A DNA stretch of 60,939 nucleotides from positions 1 to 60,939 of the forward strand of contig NZ_DF970179.1 of assembly GCF_000953855.2 (NCBI RefSeq). Direction: 5' to 3'. Made by a program: the position numbers and the translations under genes. Source of the stretch: Mizugakiibacter sediminis (GTDB taxonomy: Bacteria; Pseudomonadota; Gammaproteobacteria; Xanthomonadales; Rhodanobacteraceae). This document shows, piece after piece, positions 17,051 through 27,434 of this stretch. Positions within the stretch are counted from its first letter, which is position 1. Each line of letters opens with the position of its first letter. The notes beneath the pieces are model-generated. The model worked only from the letters and a program-made list of their open reading frames with translations, searched no databases and had not been told where the DNA came from.

Positions 17051-17314
17051 GGCATCGACCTCGGCGCGGGGCGGACCGGGACCGCCGCCCGTGCGGTCAC
17101 GCTAGCGGGCGGGTGGCCATACCCGCAAGCCGCACGTGCGCGCCGCTCGGCGGACCGTGCGGCGAGCGCGCCGAGCCGGTGCGCGCGTCGCGGAAGCGCG
17201 AGGAAGTGCGCGCTGCGCGTCCCCTCGCCCTGCCTCCGCCTGCCGGGGGAGAGGGGAAGATCAGGAGAGCGGCGCCGCCACGGGTCGCGGCGCGCGTCGG
17301 CGGCATCGGCGGGC

Positions 17315-17695
17315 TTACCGCGGACCGCCATCGCCGGTGCTGGTTGCGGGTGCGGGCGCGCCGTTTTCGAGCAGGATCAGGTCCTGCGCGCGCCGGCGCT
17401 GGCGGTCCTCGTAGGCGCGCTGCTCGGCCTGGTCGGCGGCGTCGACCTGGCGCGCGGTGGCGGGATCGCTGGTCCGATCGCGAATCGACTGTTTGGACGC
17501 GTGATCGAAACTGCGCTGCAACGCGTCCTTCTGCATGGCGTCGCGCAGCAGCGCCGCCTTCTGCGCGCGCTGCACGGCCGGCGAAGGCTGCGTCGCGGCG
17601 GCCGGCGGCAGCGGACCGCGCGGCGCGGTCTGCGCCAGCCCGGCGAGGGACGCGAGGACGAGCGGCACGCCGAAGGCTGGGGCACGCAAGGACAT
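17315..17695 (-). CDS. hypothetical exported protein, Ala/Gln-rich and coiled
   Basis: 126 residues from MSLRAPAFGVPLVLASLAGL, a likely signal peptide cleaved near AQT-APR. The mature part is rich in A, Q, R and D (QKAALLRDAMQKDALQRSFD and AADQAEQRAYEDRQRRRAQD), so it should be helical and possibly coiled-coil. No family was recognised. The gap to the NTF2-like gene (17051-17314) carries only a short CCCTC/GAGGG intergenic palindrome near 17255. Confidence 0.55.
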   Translation of the reverse strand: MSLRAPAFGVPLVLASLAGLAQTAPRGPLPPAAATQPSPAVQRAQKAALLRDAMQKDALQRSFDHASKQSIRDRTSDPATARQVDAADQAEQRAYEDRQRRRAQDLILLENGAPAPATSTGDGGPR

Positions 17696-17876
17696 GGACG
17701 CCTCCGATGGGCAACAAACGCCACGCATCCGGACACGGCCGGCGCGCACGCCTGCAACATGGGGCCGCTAGCCTGTGCCGGCAAGCGGCGCGTCGCCGCG
17801 GCGTGACCTCCGGTACAGCCGCGCGCAAGAAAGCCGCGTCATACTCCCTCGGTTCACCGGACCACTTTTGCTCTGC

Positions 17877-19133
17877 ATGACGAGAATCCTCGCCTGGCTG
17901 CTGGCGTTCGCGCTGCCCGCCCTCGTCGGCTGTTCCGAGGCGCCGCCGCGCGACGACGCCGCGGCGCGCGCGCCGCTGATCCTGATCTCGATCGACGGCT
18001 TTCGCGCCGACTACCTGCAGCGCGGGCTGACGCCGACGCTGGCCGCGCTCGCCGCCGACGGCGTGCACGCCGAAGCGATGCAGCCCTCGTTCCCGTCGAT
18101 CACCTTCCCGAACCACTACACGCTGGTCACCGGCCTCTACCCCGACCACCACGGCATCGTGCACAACACGATGCAGGACCCCGCGCTGGGGCGCTTCGCG
18201 CTGGGCAACCGCGCCGCCGTCGGCGACGGGCGCTGGTGGGCGGAGGGCGAACCGATCTGGGTCACGGCGGAGAAACAGGGCCTGCACACCGCCACCATGT
18301 TCTGGCCCGGCTCGGAAGCGGCGATCCACGGCGTGCGTCCAGACCATTGGCATCCCTACGACGGCGACGTCGCGCCGCGGACGCGCGTCGACCAGGTGCT
18401 GGCCTGGCTGGACCTGCCGGCGACGCAACGCCCGGCCTTCATCACGCTCTACTTCGACGCGGTCGACGGCGCCGGCCACTGGCACGGTCCCGACTCGCCC
18501 GAGCTGAACGCCGCACTGCGCGACACCGACGCCGCGCTGGCGCGGCTGGTCGACGGCCTGCGCCGGCGCGGCCTGTACGATCGCGTCAACCTGGTGATCG
18601 TCTCCGATCACGGCATGACGGCGACGCCGCCGGCGCAGACGATCTACCTCGACGACCTGATCGACCTCAGCGACGTCGACGTGGTCACCTACGACGTGCC
18701 GGCGGAGCTGAACCCGAAACCCGAGCACGCCGCCGCGGTCGCGCGCGCGCTGCTGGCGCCGCATCCGCACCTGCGCTGCTACGCCCGGGACGCACTCCCG
18801 GCGCGCCTGCACTACGGCGGCAACCCGCGCGTGGCGGCGATCGTCTGCATCCCCGACGACGGCTGGCTGGTCTCCACGCACGCCAGGCAAGCCAAGCGCA
18901 AGCGCGCGCTGCTGGGCGAGCACGGCTACGACAACGACGATCCGGCCATGCGCGCGCTGTTCGTCGCGCACGGCCCGGACTTCCGCCGCGGCGTGGTGCT
19001 GCCGGAGTTCCCCAACGTCGACGTCTATCCGCTGCTGGCGCATCTGCTCGGCATCCGCCCGCAACCCAACGACGGCGATCTGACGCCGCTGCGCGGGGCG
19101 CTGGCGATGCCGGCCACCGCGATGCACCGCTGA
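17877..19133 (+). CDS. ectonucleotide pyrophosphatase/phosphodiesterase-type lipoprotein
   Basis: 418 residues. The signal sequence ends in the lipobox LVGC, so a lipid-anchored periplasmic or outer-membrane protein is expected. The body is an alkaline-phosphatase superfamily phosphodiesterase: metal Asp in ILISIDGFRADYL, nucleophile Thr in PSITFPNHYTLVTGLYP, then FDAVDGAGHWHGPDSPE and VSDHGMTATPP with the remaining zinc ligands. It should hydrolyse nucleotide or phosphodiester substrates. It is flanked by a divergent hypothetical gene and a convergent aldo-keto reductase. Confidence 0.9.
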   Translation: MTRILAWLLAFALPALVGCSEAPPRDDAAARAPLILISIDGFRADYLQRGLTPTLAALAADGVHAEAMQPSFPSITFPNHYTLVTGLYPDHHGIVHNTMQDPALGRFALGNRAAVGDGRWWAEGEPIWVTAEKQGLHTATMFWPGSEAAIHGVRPDHWHPYDGDVAPRTRVDQVLAWLDLPATQRPAFITLYFDAVDGAGHWHGPDSPELNAALRDTDAALARLVDGLRRRGLYDRVNLVIVSDHGMTATPPAQTIYLDDLIDLSDVDVVTYDVPAELNPKPEHAAAVARALLAPHPHLRCYARDALPARLHYGGNPRVAAIVCIPDDGWLVSTHARQAKRKRALLGEHGYDNDDPAMRALFVAHGPDFRRGVVLPEFPNVDVYPLLAHLLGIRPQPNDGDLTPLRGALAMPATAMHR

Positions 19134-19170
19134 ACGGACGGCGGCGGGCCGCGCCCGCCGCCCGGCGCCC

Positions 19171-20160
<990 letters not shown>

Positions 20161-20280
20161 GCGAGGTTCCTCGTGCAGGGGGAGGATGGTCCGCCGCGGC
20201 GACGTCGGCGACGGCGACGCCGCGACGGCGTTTTCGATATGGGCCTTCGGTACGACGTCCACAACGACCCGCTTGTGACA

Positions 20281-21399
20281 TCAGCGCGCGGCCCGCGCCT
20301 CGCGCGGCTCGACGCGGTCGACCCACACCGGCGGCGCGTAGCCGGCCGGCTTGCTGCCCACGGCGGCGCCGCCGTGCAGGCGCGCCTGCTGCATGTCGAC
20401 GAACATGTAGTACGGGAACGGCGTCTCGGGCGCGCTGGCCTCGTCGAGGCGCCGGCGCGATGCCGGCGGGATGGTGAAGTCGAGCGCGGCGAGGTTGTCG
20501 TCGAGCTGCGCGATCGTGGTGGCGCCGACGATCACCGAGGCGAGGCCCGGCTGCGTCGCCACCCAGTTCAGCGCCACCTGCGCCATCGGCTTGCCGAGTT
20601 CCTTGGCCACCGCCTCCAGCGCGGCGACGATGCGCCAGTTGCGCTGGGTGAAGCGGTCGAAGCCGGGGCGGCCGGACACCTTGGCCAGGCGGCCGTCGCC
20701 GCTGCCGCCGCCCTCGCTCGGCCGGTACTTGCCGGACAGCAGGCCCATGCCCAGCGGGCTCCAGGCGGTGATGCCCATGCCGAGTTCGATCGCCAGCGGC
20801 ACGTACTCGTGCTCGATGTGGCGCTCGACCAGCGAGTACTCGAGCTGCAGGTTGACCAGCGGCGACAGCGCGTGCGCCTCGGCGTAAGTCTGCGCGCGCG
20901 CGGCGTACCACGCCGGCACGTCCGACAGGCCGGCGTAGCGGATCTTGCCGGCGCGCACCAGGTCGTCCAGCGTGCGCACCACTTCCTCCGCCGGCGTGAT
21001 TCGGTCCCAGGTGTGCAGCAGGTAGAGGTCGATGTAGTCGGTGCGCAGGCGGCGCAGCGAGCCTTCCACCGCGCGCAGGATGTTCTTGCGGCCGTTGCCG
21101 CCGGCGTTGGGATTGCCGGGCTCGGCGTTGTAGCCGAACTTGGTGGCCAGCACCACGCGGTCGCGCACGCCGGCGTCGGCGATGAACTTGCCGAGCAGGC
21201 GCTCGCTGGTGCCTTCCGTGTACATGTCGGCGGTGTCGATGAAGTTGCCGCCGGCGGCGAGGTAGCGGTCGAACATCGCGTGCGCGGTGCCCTCCGCCGC
21301 ACCCCAGCCCCAGTCGTCGCCGAAGGTCATCGTGCCGAGCGCGAGGCGGCTGACGCGCAGGCCGGAACGGCCGAGGGTGAAATACTGGTCCAGTGCCAT
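20281..21399 (-). CDS. aldo/keto reductase
   Basis: 372 residues. The tetrad is D and Y in DTADMYTEG, K in VLATKFGYN, and H in LYLLHTWD. The C-terminal NADP-binding block is IVGATTIAQLDDNLAAL. The last 40 residues (FVDMQQARLHGGAAVGSKPA) are an extension typical of some AKR11/12-like members. Divergent from a LysR regulator with a 99-bp shared control region, so it is the likely target of that regulator together with the second reductase. Confidence 0.9.
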   Translation of the reverse strand: MALDQYFTLGRSGLRVSRLALGTMTFGDDWGWGAAEGTAHAMFDRYLAAGGNFIDTADMYTEGTSERLLGKFIADAGVRDRVVLATKFGYNAEPGNPNAGGNGRKNILRAVEGSLRRLRTDYIDLYLLHTWDRITPAEEVVRTLDDLVRAGKIRYAGLSDVPAWYAARAQTYAEAHALSPLVNLQLEYSLVERHIEHEYVPLAIELGMGITAWSPLGMGLLSGKYRPSEGGGSGDGRLAKVSGRPGFDRFTQRNWRIVAALEAVAKELGKPMAQVALNWVATQPGLASVIVGATTIAQLDDNLAALDFTIPPASRRRLDEASAPETPFPYYMFVDMQQARLHGGAAVGSKPAGYAPPVWVDRVEPREARAAR

Positions 21400-21465
21400 G
21401 ACGGATCTCCTCTGCGAGCGGACGGCGCGCAGTCTGCGCCTTGCGATTGCAGGGAAAAATCCGCA

Positions 21466-21477
21466 GCATCTTGATGC
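21466..21477. promoter_or_regulatory. candidate LysR operator between the reductase and LysR genes
   Basis: GCATC-TT-GATGC is a perfect short inverted repeat located 21 bp upstream of the lysR start and 67 bp from the reductase start. It has the ATC/GAT arrangement often found in LysR recognition sites. Confidence 0.4.
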
Positions 21478-21498
21478 GCTGTTAAGCGGAGCTAATCA

Positions 21499-22485
21499 AT
21501 GCGCGACGACCACGCCGGCCTGCTGCGGGCCTTCCACACCATCGTCCGCCACGGCAGCTTCACCCGCGCCGCCGCCGAGCTGGAGGTGACCGCCTCCGCG
21601 CTCAGCCAGACCATGCGCCAGCTCGAACAGCGCGTCGGCGTGCGCCTGCTGCAGCGGACCACGCGCCGCGTCGGCCTGACCGAGGCCGGACAACTGTTCC
21701 TCGCGCGCACCGCGCCGGCGCTGGCGGCGATCGACGACGCCGTGGAGGCGCTGCGCCAGTTCGGCGACCGCCCCACCGGCACGCTGCGCATCACCGTGCC
21801 GCTGGTGGCGGTCGCCTCGATGCTGGAGCCGATGCTCGCCGACTTCCTGCGCGCCTATCCGCAGATCCGCCTGGACGTGCGCGTCGACAGCGCGCTGAAC
21901 GATCTCGTCGCCGAGGGGCTCGACGCCGGCATCCGCCTCGGCGAGAAGGTGCAGCGCGACATGGTGGCGGTGCCGCTGGGCGGACCGCAGCGTTCGGTGC
22001 TGGTGGGATCGCCGGACTACTTCGCGCGGCACGGCCGCCCGCAGCATCCGCGCGAGCTGCAGGCGCACAACTGCCTGCGCTTCCGTTTCTCGCGCACCGG
22101 CGCGATCTACCGCTGGGAGTTCGCCCATCCCGACGGCCCCAACCGCGGCCGCTGGTTCGAGATCGACGTCGACGGCAACCTGGTCACCAACGAGATCGCG
22201 CTGGCTTCGCGCGCCGCGCTGGACGGGCTCGGCCTGCTGCACACGATGGAGGTGTACGCGCGCGAGCACATCGCCGCCGGGCGGCTGCAGACCGTGCTCG
22301 ACGACTGGCTGCCGCCCTACGATGGTTTCTATCTCTACTACCCGAGCCGCTTCCAGGTGCCGCCCAAGCTGCGCGTGTTCATCGCCTTCCTGCGCGCGCG
22401 GCTGGAGGCGCAGGCGGCCGCCGCACGCGCGCAGGCGCCGGCCGGCGCTCAGGCGGCGCGCAGGCGCAGCACCGCGTCGCGATAG
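21499..22485 (+). CDS. LysR-family transcriptional regulator
   Basis: 328 residues. The HTH is in SFTRAAAELEVTASALSQTM, and the effector domain follows from TGTLRITVPLVAVASMLEPM. This type of LysR (DsdC/PtxR-like, with GLDAGIRLGEKVQRDMVAVP) commonly controls an adjacent oxidoreductase. The Ala/Gln/Arg-rich C-terminal tail (about 30 residues) overlaps the hutF 3' end on the other strand by 37 bp, so the two genes converge. It is divergent from the aldo-keto reductase genes. Confidence 0.88.
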   Translation: MRDDHAGLLRAFHTIVRHGSFTRAAAELEVTASALSQTMRQLEQRVGVRLLQRTTRRVGLTEAGQLFLARTAPALAAIDDAVEALRQFGDRPTGTLRITVPLVAVASMLEPMLADFLRAYPQIRLDVRVDSALNDLVAEGLDAGIRLGEKVQRDMVAVPLGGPQRSVLVGSPDYFARHGRPQHPRELQAHNCLRFRFSRTGAIYRWEFAHPDGPNRGRWFEIDVDGNLVTNEIALASRAALDGLGLLHTMEVYAREHIAAGRLQTVLDDWLPPYDGFYLYYPSRFQVPPKLRVFIAFLRARLEAQAAAARAQAPAGAQAARRRSTASR

Positions 22486-23816
22486 CGCGCGGCGATCGCC
22501 GCGGCGTCGCAGTGGCGGAAGTCGCGCACCACCCAGCGGCCGCCGCACATCACGTGGCGCACCAGCGGCACGTTGCCGGCGAACACGAAGCTGTCCATCG
22601 CGCTGGCGGCGTCGCGCGCGGCCAGCAACGGCGCGTCGTGGTCCAGCACCAGCAGGTCGGCGCGCGCACCGGCGACGAGCGCGCCGAGCGCCGCGCCGGA
22701 CGCGGCGGCGCCGCCGTCCAGCGCCGCCGTCCACAGCGTCTCGCCGACGCTGGCGCCGGTCCTGCGCGCGGCGACATTGCGGTGACGCGTCTGCAGGCGC
22801 TGGCCGTATTCCAGCCAGCGCAGCTCCTCGACCGGCGACACCGAGATGTGCGAGTCGGAGCCGATGCCGAGCCGGCCGCCGGCGTCGAGATATTCGCCGA
22901 GACGGAACAGGCCGTCGCCGAGGTTGGCCTCGGTGGTCGGGCACAGCCCGGCGACCGCGCCGGAGGCGGCCAGGCGGCGCGTCTCCTGCTCGGTCATGTG
23001 CGTGGCGTGCACGAGACACCAGCGCGCATCCACCTGCGCGTGATAGAGCAGCCACTCCACCGGCCGCGCGTTGCGCACCGCCAGCGAGTCCTGCACTTCG
23101 CCGAGCTGCTCGGCGATGTGGATGTGGATCGGCCCCTCGCGGGCGACCTCCGCCGCCAGCACCTCGTGCAGCGCGGCCTCGGGCACCGCGCGCAGCGAAT
23201 GCAGGGCGATGCCGACGCGCAGCATCGGGCCTTCCAGCTTGCGCAGGCGTTCGACCAGCGCGAGGAACGCGTCGACCGTATGGCCGAAGCGGCGCTGCCG
23301 CTCCGACAGCGCGCGGCCGTCGAAGCCGCCGGTCATGTACAGCGCCGGCAGCAGGGTGAGGCCGATGCCGGCCTCGCGCGCGGCCTCGATGAGCGCCAGC
23401 GCCATCGCCTCGGGCGGCGCGTAGGCGCTGCCGTCGGGGCGGTGGTGCAGGTAGTGGAACTCGCACACCTGCGTGTAGCCGGCCTCGAGCATCTCCGCGT
23501 AGAGCTGCGCGGCGATCGCGCGCAGCTCGTCGGGGCCGACGCGGCCGGCGAAGGCGTACATGGTCTCGCGCCAACTCCAGAAGCTGTCGTCGTCGCGGCC
23601 GCGGCGCTCGGCCAGCCCGGCCATCGCGCGCTGGAAGGCGTGCGAATGCAGGTTGGGCATGCCCGGCAGCACGAAGCGGCCGAGCGCGGTGCCGTCGGCG
23701 TGCGCGCGTCCGGTTTCGACGCGGGCGAAGCGGCCGTCGGCGATTTCGAGGCGCGCGTCGGCGGACCAGCCGGCCGGCAGCCAGGCGTTCTCGGCGCGGT
23801 AGACGGTGTCGGACAT
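22449..23816 (-). CDS. hutF: formimidoylglutamate deiminase
   Basis: 455 residues from MSDTVYRAENAWLPAG. HutF converts N-formimino-L-glutamate to N-formylglutamate and ammonia, the alternative fourth step of histidine degradation. It is an amidohydrolase with zinc ligands in MPNLHSHAFQ (about residue 56), HIHIAEQ (about residue 235) and GSDSHIS (about residue 320), plus a deiminase-type SFWSWRETMY segment. It shares the gap 23817-23933 with the divergent ClC gene. The presence of HutF means the pathway should finish with an N-formylglutamate amidohydrolase (HutG), which is not in this window. Confidence 0.95.
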   Translation of the reverse strand: MSDTVYRAENAWLPAGWSADARLEIADGRFARVETGRAHADGTALGRFVLPGMPNLHSHAFQRAMAGLAERRGRDDDSFWSWRETMYAFAGRVGPDELRAIAAQLYAEMLEAGYTQVCEFHYLHHRPDGSAYAPPEAMALALIEAAREAGIGLTLLPALYMTGGFDGRALSERQRRFGHTVDAFLALVERLRKLEGPMLRVGIALHSLRAVPEAALHEVLAAEVAREGPIHIHIAEQLGEVQDSLAVRNARPVEWLLYHAQVDARWCLVHATHMTEQETRRLAASGAVAGLCPTTEANLGDGLFRLGEYLDAGGRLGIGSDSHISVSPVEELRWLEYGQRLQTRHRNVAARRTGASVGETLWTAALDGGAAASGAALGALVAGARADLLVLDHDAPLLAARDAASAMDSFVFAGNVPLVRHVMCGGRWVVRDFRHCDAAAIAARYRDAVLRLRAA

Positions 23817-23921
23817 GCGGGGCTCCGGTGGCGATGCCGCGCAGGCTAGCGACGCGCGCCGCGCATTGCCAGCGCGGCACGCTGCGGCGTCGCGCGCCGG
23901 CAGGACTCCGCCCGCGTCTGC

Positions 23922-23934
23922 GATAATCCGGCGA
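23922..23934 (+). promoter_or_regulatory. -10 box directly at the ClC start codon
   Basis: TGCGATAAT (GATAAT at 23922-23927) is followed after 6 nt by the ATG at 23934. Transcription starting about 7 nt past the -10 would begin at the A of the start codon, predicting a leaderless mRNA for the ClC-hutI pair. Confidence 0.45.
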
Positions 23935-25334
23935 TGCCCTCCCCCGACGCGTCTCCGCCGCGCAACCCCTTGCAGGCCCTGCTGGGCCACGAGTTCTTCG
24001 CCCCGCACCACTGGAAGCGCCGGCTGACGCTGTGGAGCGGCGCGGTGGTGGTCGGCCTCGCCGCGATCCTGTTCACCCAGGCCAGCAACGCAGCCTTTGC
24101 CTTGTTCCGCTGGATGACCGCGCGCGCCGCCTGGTTGCCGCTGCTGCTGACGCCGCTGGCATTCGCGGCGCTGGCCTGGCTGACCGAGGGCCGCCTGCGC
24201 GCGACGCGCGGCAGCGGCATTCCGCAGGTGATCGCCACGCTGCACGTCGAAGAGGAAGGTTTCCGCCAGCGCATGCTGGCGTTGCCGATCGCGCTGGGAA
24301 AGATGCTGCTGACGCTGATCGGCCTCGCCGCCGGCGCCTCGATCGGCCGCGAGGGACCGACCGTGCACGTCGGCGCCGGACTGTTCTACACGTTCGGCCG
24401 CTGGATGGGTTTCCGCGATCCGAAGGCGGCGTCGCGCTTCATCCTCGCCGGCGGCGCCGCCGGCATCGCCGCGGCCTTCAACACGCCGCTGGCCGGCGTG
24501 GTGTTCGCCATCGAGGAGCTGGCCGGCGCCTTCGAGCACCGCTTCAGCGGCATCCTGCTGACCGCGGTGATCGTCGCCGGCATCGTCTCGCTGGGCATCA
24601 TGGGCAACTACGCCTACTTCGGCAGCGTCAGCGCCAGCCTGCCGCTCGGTCAGAGCTGGTGGGCGGTGCTGCTGTGCGGCGCCGTCTGCGGACTGGCCGG
24701 CGGCGTGTTCGCGCGGGTGATCCTGCTCGGCGAGCGCGGCCCGCTCGGCGCGGTCGCGCGGCTGCGCGCGCGGGCGCCCGTCCTGTTCGCCGCGGGCTGC
24801 GGCCTGGCGCTGGTGCTGGTCGGCCATCTCGCGCACGGCAGCGTCTACGGCACCGGCTACGACGGCGCGCGCGCGATCATCCAGGGCGCGGCCGACGCGC
24901 CTGGCGCCGGCTTCGGCGTCTGCAAGCTGCTGGCCAACGTCGTCTCCTACTGGGCCGGCATCCCCGGCGGCATCTTCTCGCCGGCGCTGGCGGTCGGCGC
25001 CGGCCTCGGCCACAACCTCGCCGCGCTGGCGCCGCACGCGGCGCCGGCCGCGGTGGCGCTGCTCGGCATGAGCGCCTATCTCGCCGGCGTGACGCAGGCG
25101 CCGCTGACCTCGGCGGTGATCGCCATGGAGCTGACCGCCAACCAGGCGATGATCATCCCGGTCATGGCCGCCTGCCTGCTGGCGCGCGCGGCTTCGGCGC
25201 TGGCCTGCCCCAAGCCGGTCTACAAGGCGTTCGCCGAGCGGCTGGTCGACGAATTCGAGCGCGGCCGACAGGCCGCCGCCGAGACGGCCCGCGCGCGCGC
25301 CGCCGAAACCCCGAGCCCGGAGTCGCCCCGATGA
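23934..25334 (+). CDS. ClC-family chloride channel/antiporter
   Basis: 466 residues with about ten to twelve membrane helices. The three chloride-binding signatures are present: GSGIP (93-97), GREGP (138-142, with gating Glu140) and GGIFSP (about 345). The internal proton glutamate of exchangers is conserved as AIEEL (about 194), so a H+/Cl- antiporter is more likely than a channel. No CBS domains. Its stop overlaps the hutI start (ATGA), which links chloride/proton exchange to the histidine genes in one transcript. hutF is divergent. Confidence 0.93.
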   Translation: MPSPDASPPRNPLQALLGHEFFAPHHWKRRLTLWSGAVVVGLAAILFTQASNAAFALFRWMTARAAWLPLLLTPLAFAALAWLTEGRLRATRGSGIPQVIATLHVEEEGFRQRMLALPIALGKMLLTLIGLAAGASIGREGPTVHVGAGLFYTFGRWMGFRDPKAASRFILAGGAAGIAAAFNTPLAGVVFAIEELAGAFEHRFSGILLTAVIVAGIVSLGIMGNYAYFGSVSASLPLGQSWWAVLLCGAVCGLAGGVFARVILLGERGPLGAVARLRARAPVLFAAGCGLALVLVGHLAHGSVYGTGYDGARAIIQGAADAPGAGFGVCKLLANVVSYWAGIPGGIFSPALAVGAGLGHNLAALAPHAAPAAVALLGMSAYLAGVTQAPLTSAVIAMELTANQAMIIPVMAACLLARAASALACPKPVYKAFAERLVDEFERGRQAAAETARARAAETPSPESPR

Positions 25335-26572
25335 ACCGCCCCTGGGACCATCTGCTGCTCGACGCCCATCTCGCCACGCTCGCCGACACCGGCGCACCCT
25401 ACGGCGCGCTGGCGCAGGCGGCGATCGGCTGGAAGGACGACCGCATCACCTTCATCGGCCGCATGGACGCGCTGCCCGACGCGCCGCACGCGCTGGCCGC
25501 GCAGGTCGACTCGGTGGACGGCGCGTGGGTGACGCCGGGCCTGATCGACTGCCATACGCACCTCGTGTTCGGCGGCCAGCGCGCCGGCGAATTCGAGATG
25601 CGCCTGGAAGGCGCCAGCTACGAGCAGATCGCGCGCGCCGGCGGCGGCATCGTCTCCAGCGTGCGCGCCACGCGCGCCGCCGGCGAGGACGCGCTGCTGG
25701 CGCAGGCGTTGCCGCGCGCGCGCGCCCTGCTCGCCGACGGCGTGACCACGCTGGAGATCAAGTCCGGCTACGGCCTCGAACCCGACACCGAACGGCGCAT
25801 GCTGCGCACGGCGCGGCGCATCGGCGCGGAACTGGGCATCGACGTGCGCACCAGCTACCTCGGCCTGCACGCGCTGCCGCCGGAATTCGCCGACGACCGC
25901 GCGGCCTACGTCGCCCTGGCCTGCGACACCGTGCTGCCGGCGCTGGCCGAGGAAGGGCTGGTCGACGCAGTCGACGCGTTCTGCGAGGGCATCGGCTTCA
26001 CGCCCGAGGAGACGCGCCGGCTGTTCGCGCGCGCCCGCGCGCTCGGCCTGCCGGTGAAGCTGCACGCCGACCAGCTCTCCGATCTCGGCGGCGCCGCCCT
26101 GGCCGCCGAGTTCGACGCGCTGTCCGCCGATCATCTCGAGTGGACCAGCGAGGCCTCGGTGCGCGCGATGGCGCGCGCCGGCACCGTCGCCGTGCTGCTG
26201 CCCGGCGCGTTCTACGCGCTGCGCGAGACGCGCCTGCCGCCGATCGCCGCGCTGCGCGCGCACGGCGTGCCGATCGCGGTGGCCACCGACCTCAACCCCG
26301 GCACCTCGCCGCTGCTGTCGCTGCGCCTCGCCATGAACATGGCCTGCACCCTGTTCCGGCTGACGCCCGAGGAGGCGTTGCGCGGCGCCACGGTCAACGC
26401 CGCACGGGCGCTCGGCCTCGCCGACCGCGGCACGCTGACGGTGGGCGCGCGCGCCGACCTCGTCGTCTGGGACGTCGGCCAGCCCGCCGAGCTGTGCTAC
26501 TGGATCGGCGGCAGTCCGGCGCGACGCGTGTTCGCCGGCGGCGTGGAACGCGGCGCGGCGCGGATGCCTTGA
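25331..26572 (+). CDS. hutI: imidazolonepropionase
   Basis: 413 residues. HutI hydrolyses imidazolone-5-propionate to N-formimino-L-glutamate (third step of histidine degradation). Metal and substrate residues are seen in [20 protein letters not shown] (about residues 70-88), EIKSGYGLE (about 140), KLHADQLSD (about 245) and [12 protein letters not shown] (about 320). It begins 4 nt inside the 3' end of the ClC gene and is followed by a 285-bp gap with strong palindromes. Confidence 0.96.
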   Translation: MNRPWDHLLLDAHLATLADTGAPYGALAQAAIGWKDDRITFIGRMDALPDAPHALAAQVDSVDGAWVTPGLIDCHTHLVFGGQRAGEFEMRLEGASYEQIARAGGGIVSSVRATRAAGEDALLAQALPRARALLADGVTTLEIKSGYGLEPDTERRMLRTARRIGAELGIDVRTSYLGLHALPPEFADDRAAYVALACDTVLPALAEEGLVDAVDAFCEGIGFTPEETRRLFARARALGLPVKLHADQLSDLGGAALAAEFDALSADHLEWTSEASVRAMARAGTVAVLLPGAFYALRETRLPPIAALRAHGVPIAVATDLNPGTSPLLSLRLAMNMACTLFRLTPEEALRGATVNAARALGLADRGTLTVGARADLVVWDVGQPAELCYWIGGSPARRVFAGGVERGAARMP

Positions 26573-26600
26573 GCGGCGCTGCGGCGGCCCGCCGGCGGAA

Positions 26601-26681
26601 TGTGACCCGACGCACATTCGCGCCGGGGCGGTATGGACATCCATACGTCCGCGGCGCGGCGCGAATGTGCGCTGATTCACA
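26601..26681. promoter_or_regulatory. nested palindromic control region with two CRP/Clp-like sites
   Basis: TGTGA-N6-GCACA (26601-26616) and TGTGC-N6-TCACA (26666-26681) each differ by one base from the CRP/Clp consensus TGTGA-N6-TCACA. They are arranged as mirror images: CGCACATTCGCGCC (26611-26624) is the exact complement of 26658-26671. Between them lies another perfect palindrome, GTATGGA-CA-TCCATAC (26631-26646). The region is after hutI and about 180 bp upstream of the pilin-like gene. The rest of the gap (26682-26857) holds further GTTGTGC/GCACAA inverted half-sites. Confidence 0.6.
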
Positions 26682-26857
26682 GGTCTTGCCGGGCAAGGCG
26701 GCGCGCCGGCGCGCAGCGCAGCGAAAAAACCGCCGTTTTTGTGCACTCGCGCAGGCAGATCGTCACGTTGTGCAACGCCGATGCGCGCTGGCGGTCAACG
26801 CACAAATCGCGGCCTGCGATGGCGAGAGCATGTTCCCGCGACACAGGGGACATCACC

Positions 26858-27337
26858 ATGCGTTACATCATCGCCGCCGCCATCCTGCTGCTCTCGATCC
26901 AGGCCGCCTCCGCCGCGAATCAGGACACGGCCGAACTGACCATCTCGGTGAACGTGGTCGAGTCCTGCCACATCCAGTCGGCCGGCAACACCCTGTCCTT
27001 CGGCAACGTCGCGCAGGATGCCGGCACGGCGAGCGCCCAGACCTCGATCACGCTGCGCTGCTCGCGCGACCGTCCCTACGCGCTGGGCTTCGACTACGGC
27101 CGCCATGCGCAAGGCATGCAGCGGCAGATGGACAACGGCAGCGCGCAGATCGCCTACCAGCTGTACGCCGGCAATGCCGGCGCGCGCCCGGTCGGTCCGC
27201 TGAATTCCGGCGCGGAAGTGCGCGGCGTGGGCAACGGCAAGGATGAGCAGATCCCGGTCTACGGCTCCCTCAAGCTCGACAGCCACCAGCCGGCCGGCCA
27301 GTACAGCGACGTGGTGTACATGACGATCGCCTGGTAA
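26858..27337 (+). CDS. spore coat U (SCPU) domain protein, Csu-type pilin-like
   Basis: 159 residues from MRYIIAAAILLLSIQAASA, a signal peptide; earlier in-frame ATGs lack the AGGGGAC site seen here. The mature part starts with an amphipathic strand and contains two cysteines (VVESCHIQSA and ITLRCSRDRP) that should form the disulphide of the SCPU fold, ending with the aromatic strand YSDVVYMTIAW. SCPU proteins are major or minor subunits of Csu chaperone-usher pili. No chaperone or usher gene is adjacent, so this copy is an orphan. It is followed by a good terminator. Confidence 0.8.
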   Translation: MRYIIAAAILLLSIQAASAANQDTAELTISVNVVESCHIQSAGNTLSFGNVAQDAGTASAQTSITLRCSRDRPYALGFDYGRHAQGMQRQMDNGSAQIAYQLYAGNAGARPVGPLNSGAEVRGVGNGKDEQIPVYGSLKLDSHQPAGQYSDVVYMTIAW

Positions 27338-27380
27338 GCGGTTCGCGCGCCCCCTCTCCCGCTTCCGCCGCGCCAACGAA

Positions 27381-27407
27381 AAAGCCCCCGCAGCATGCGG
27401 GGGCTTT
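27381..27407. terminator. bidirectional intrinsic terminator
   Basis: AAAGCCCCCGCA (27381-27392) and TGCGGGGGCTTT (27396-27407) form a perfect 12-bp stem with a 3-nt loop and A/T flanks on both sides. It separates the convergent pilin-like and THX genes and can stop transcription from both. Confidence 0.88.
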
Positions 27408-27434
27408 GTCTCGACCTCGACGGACCCGTTGCGC

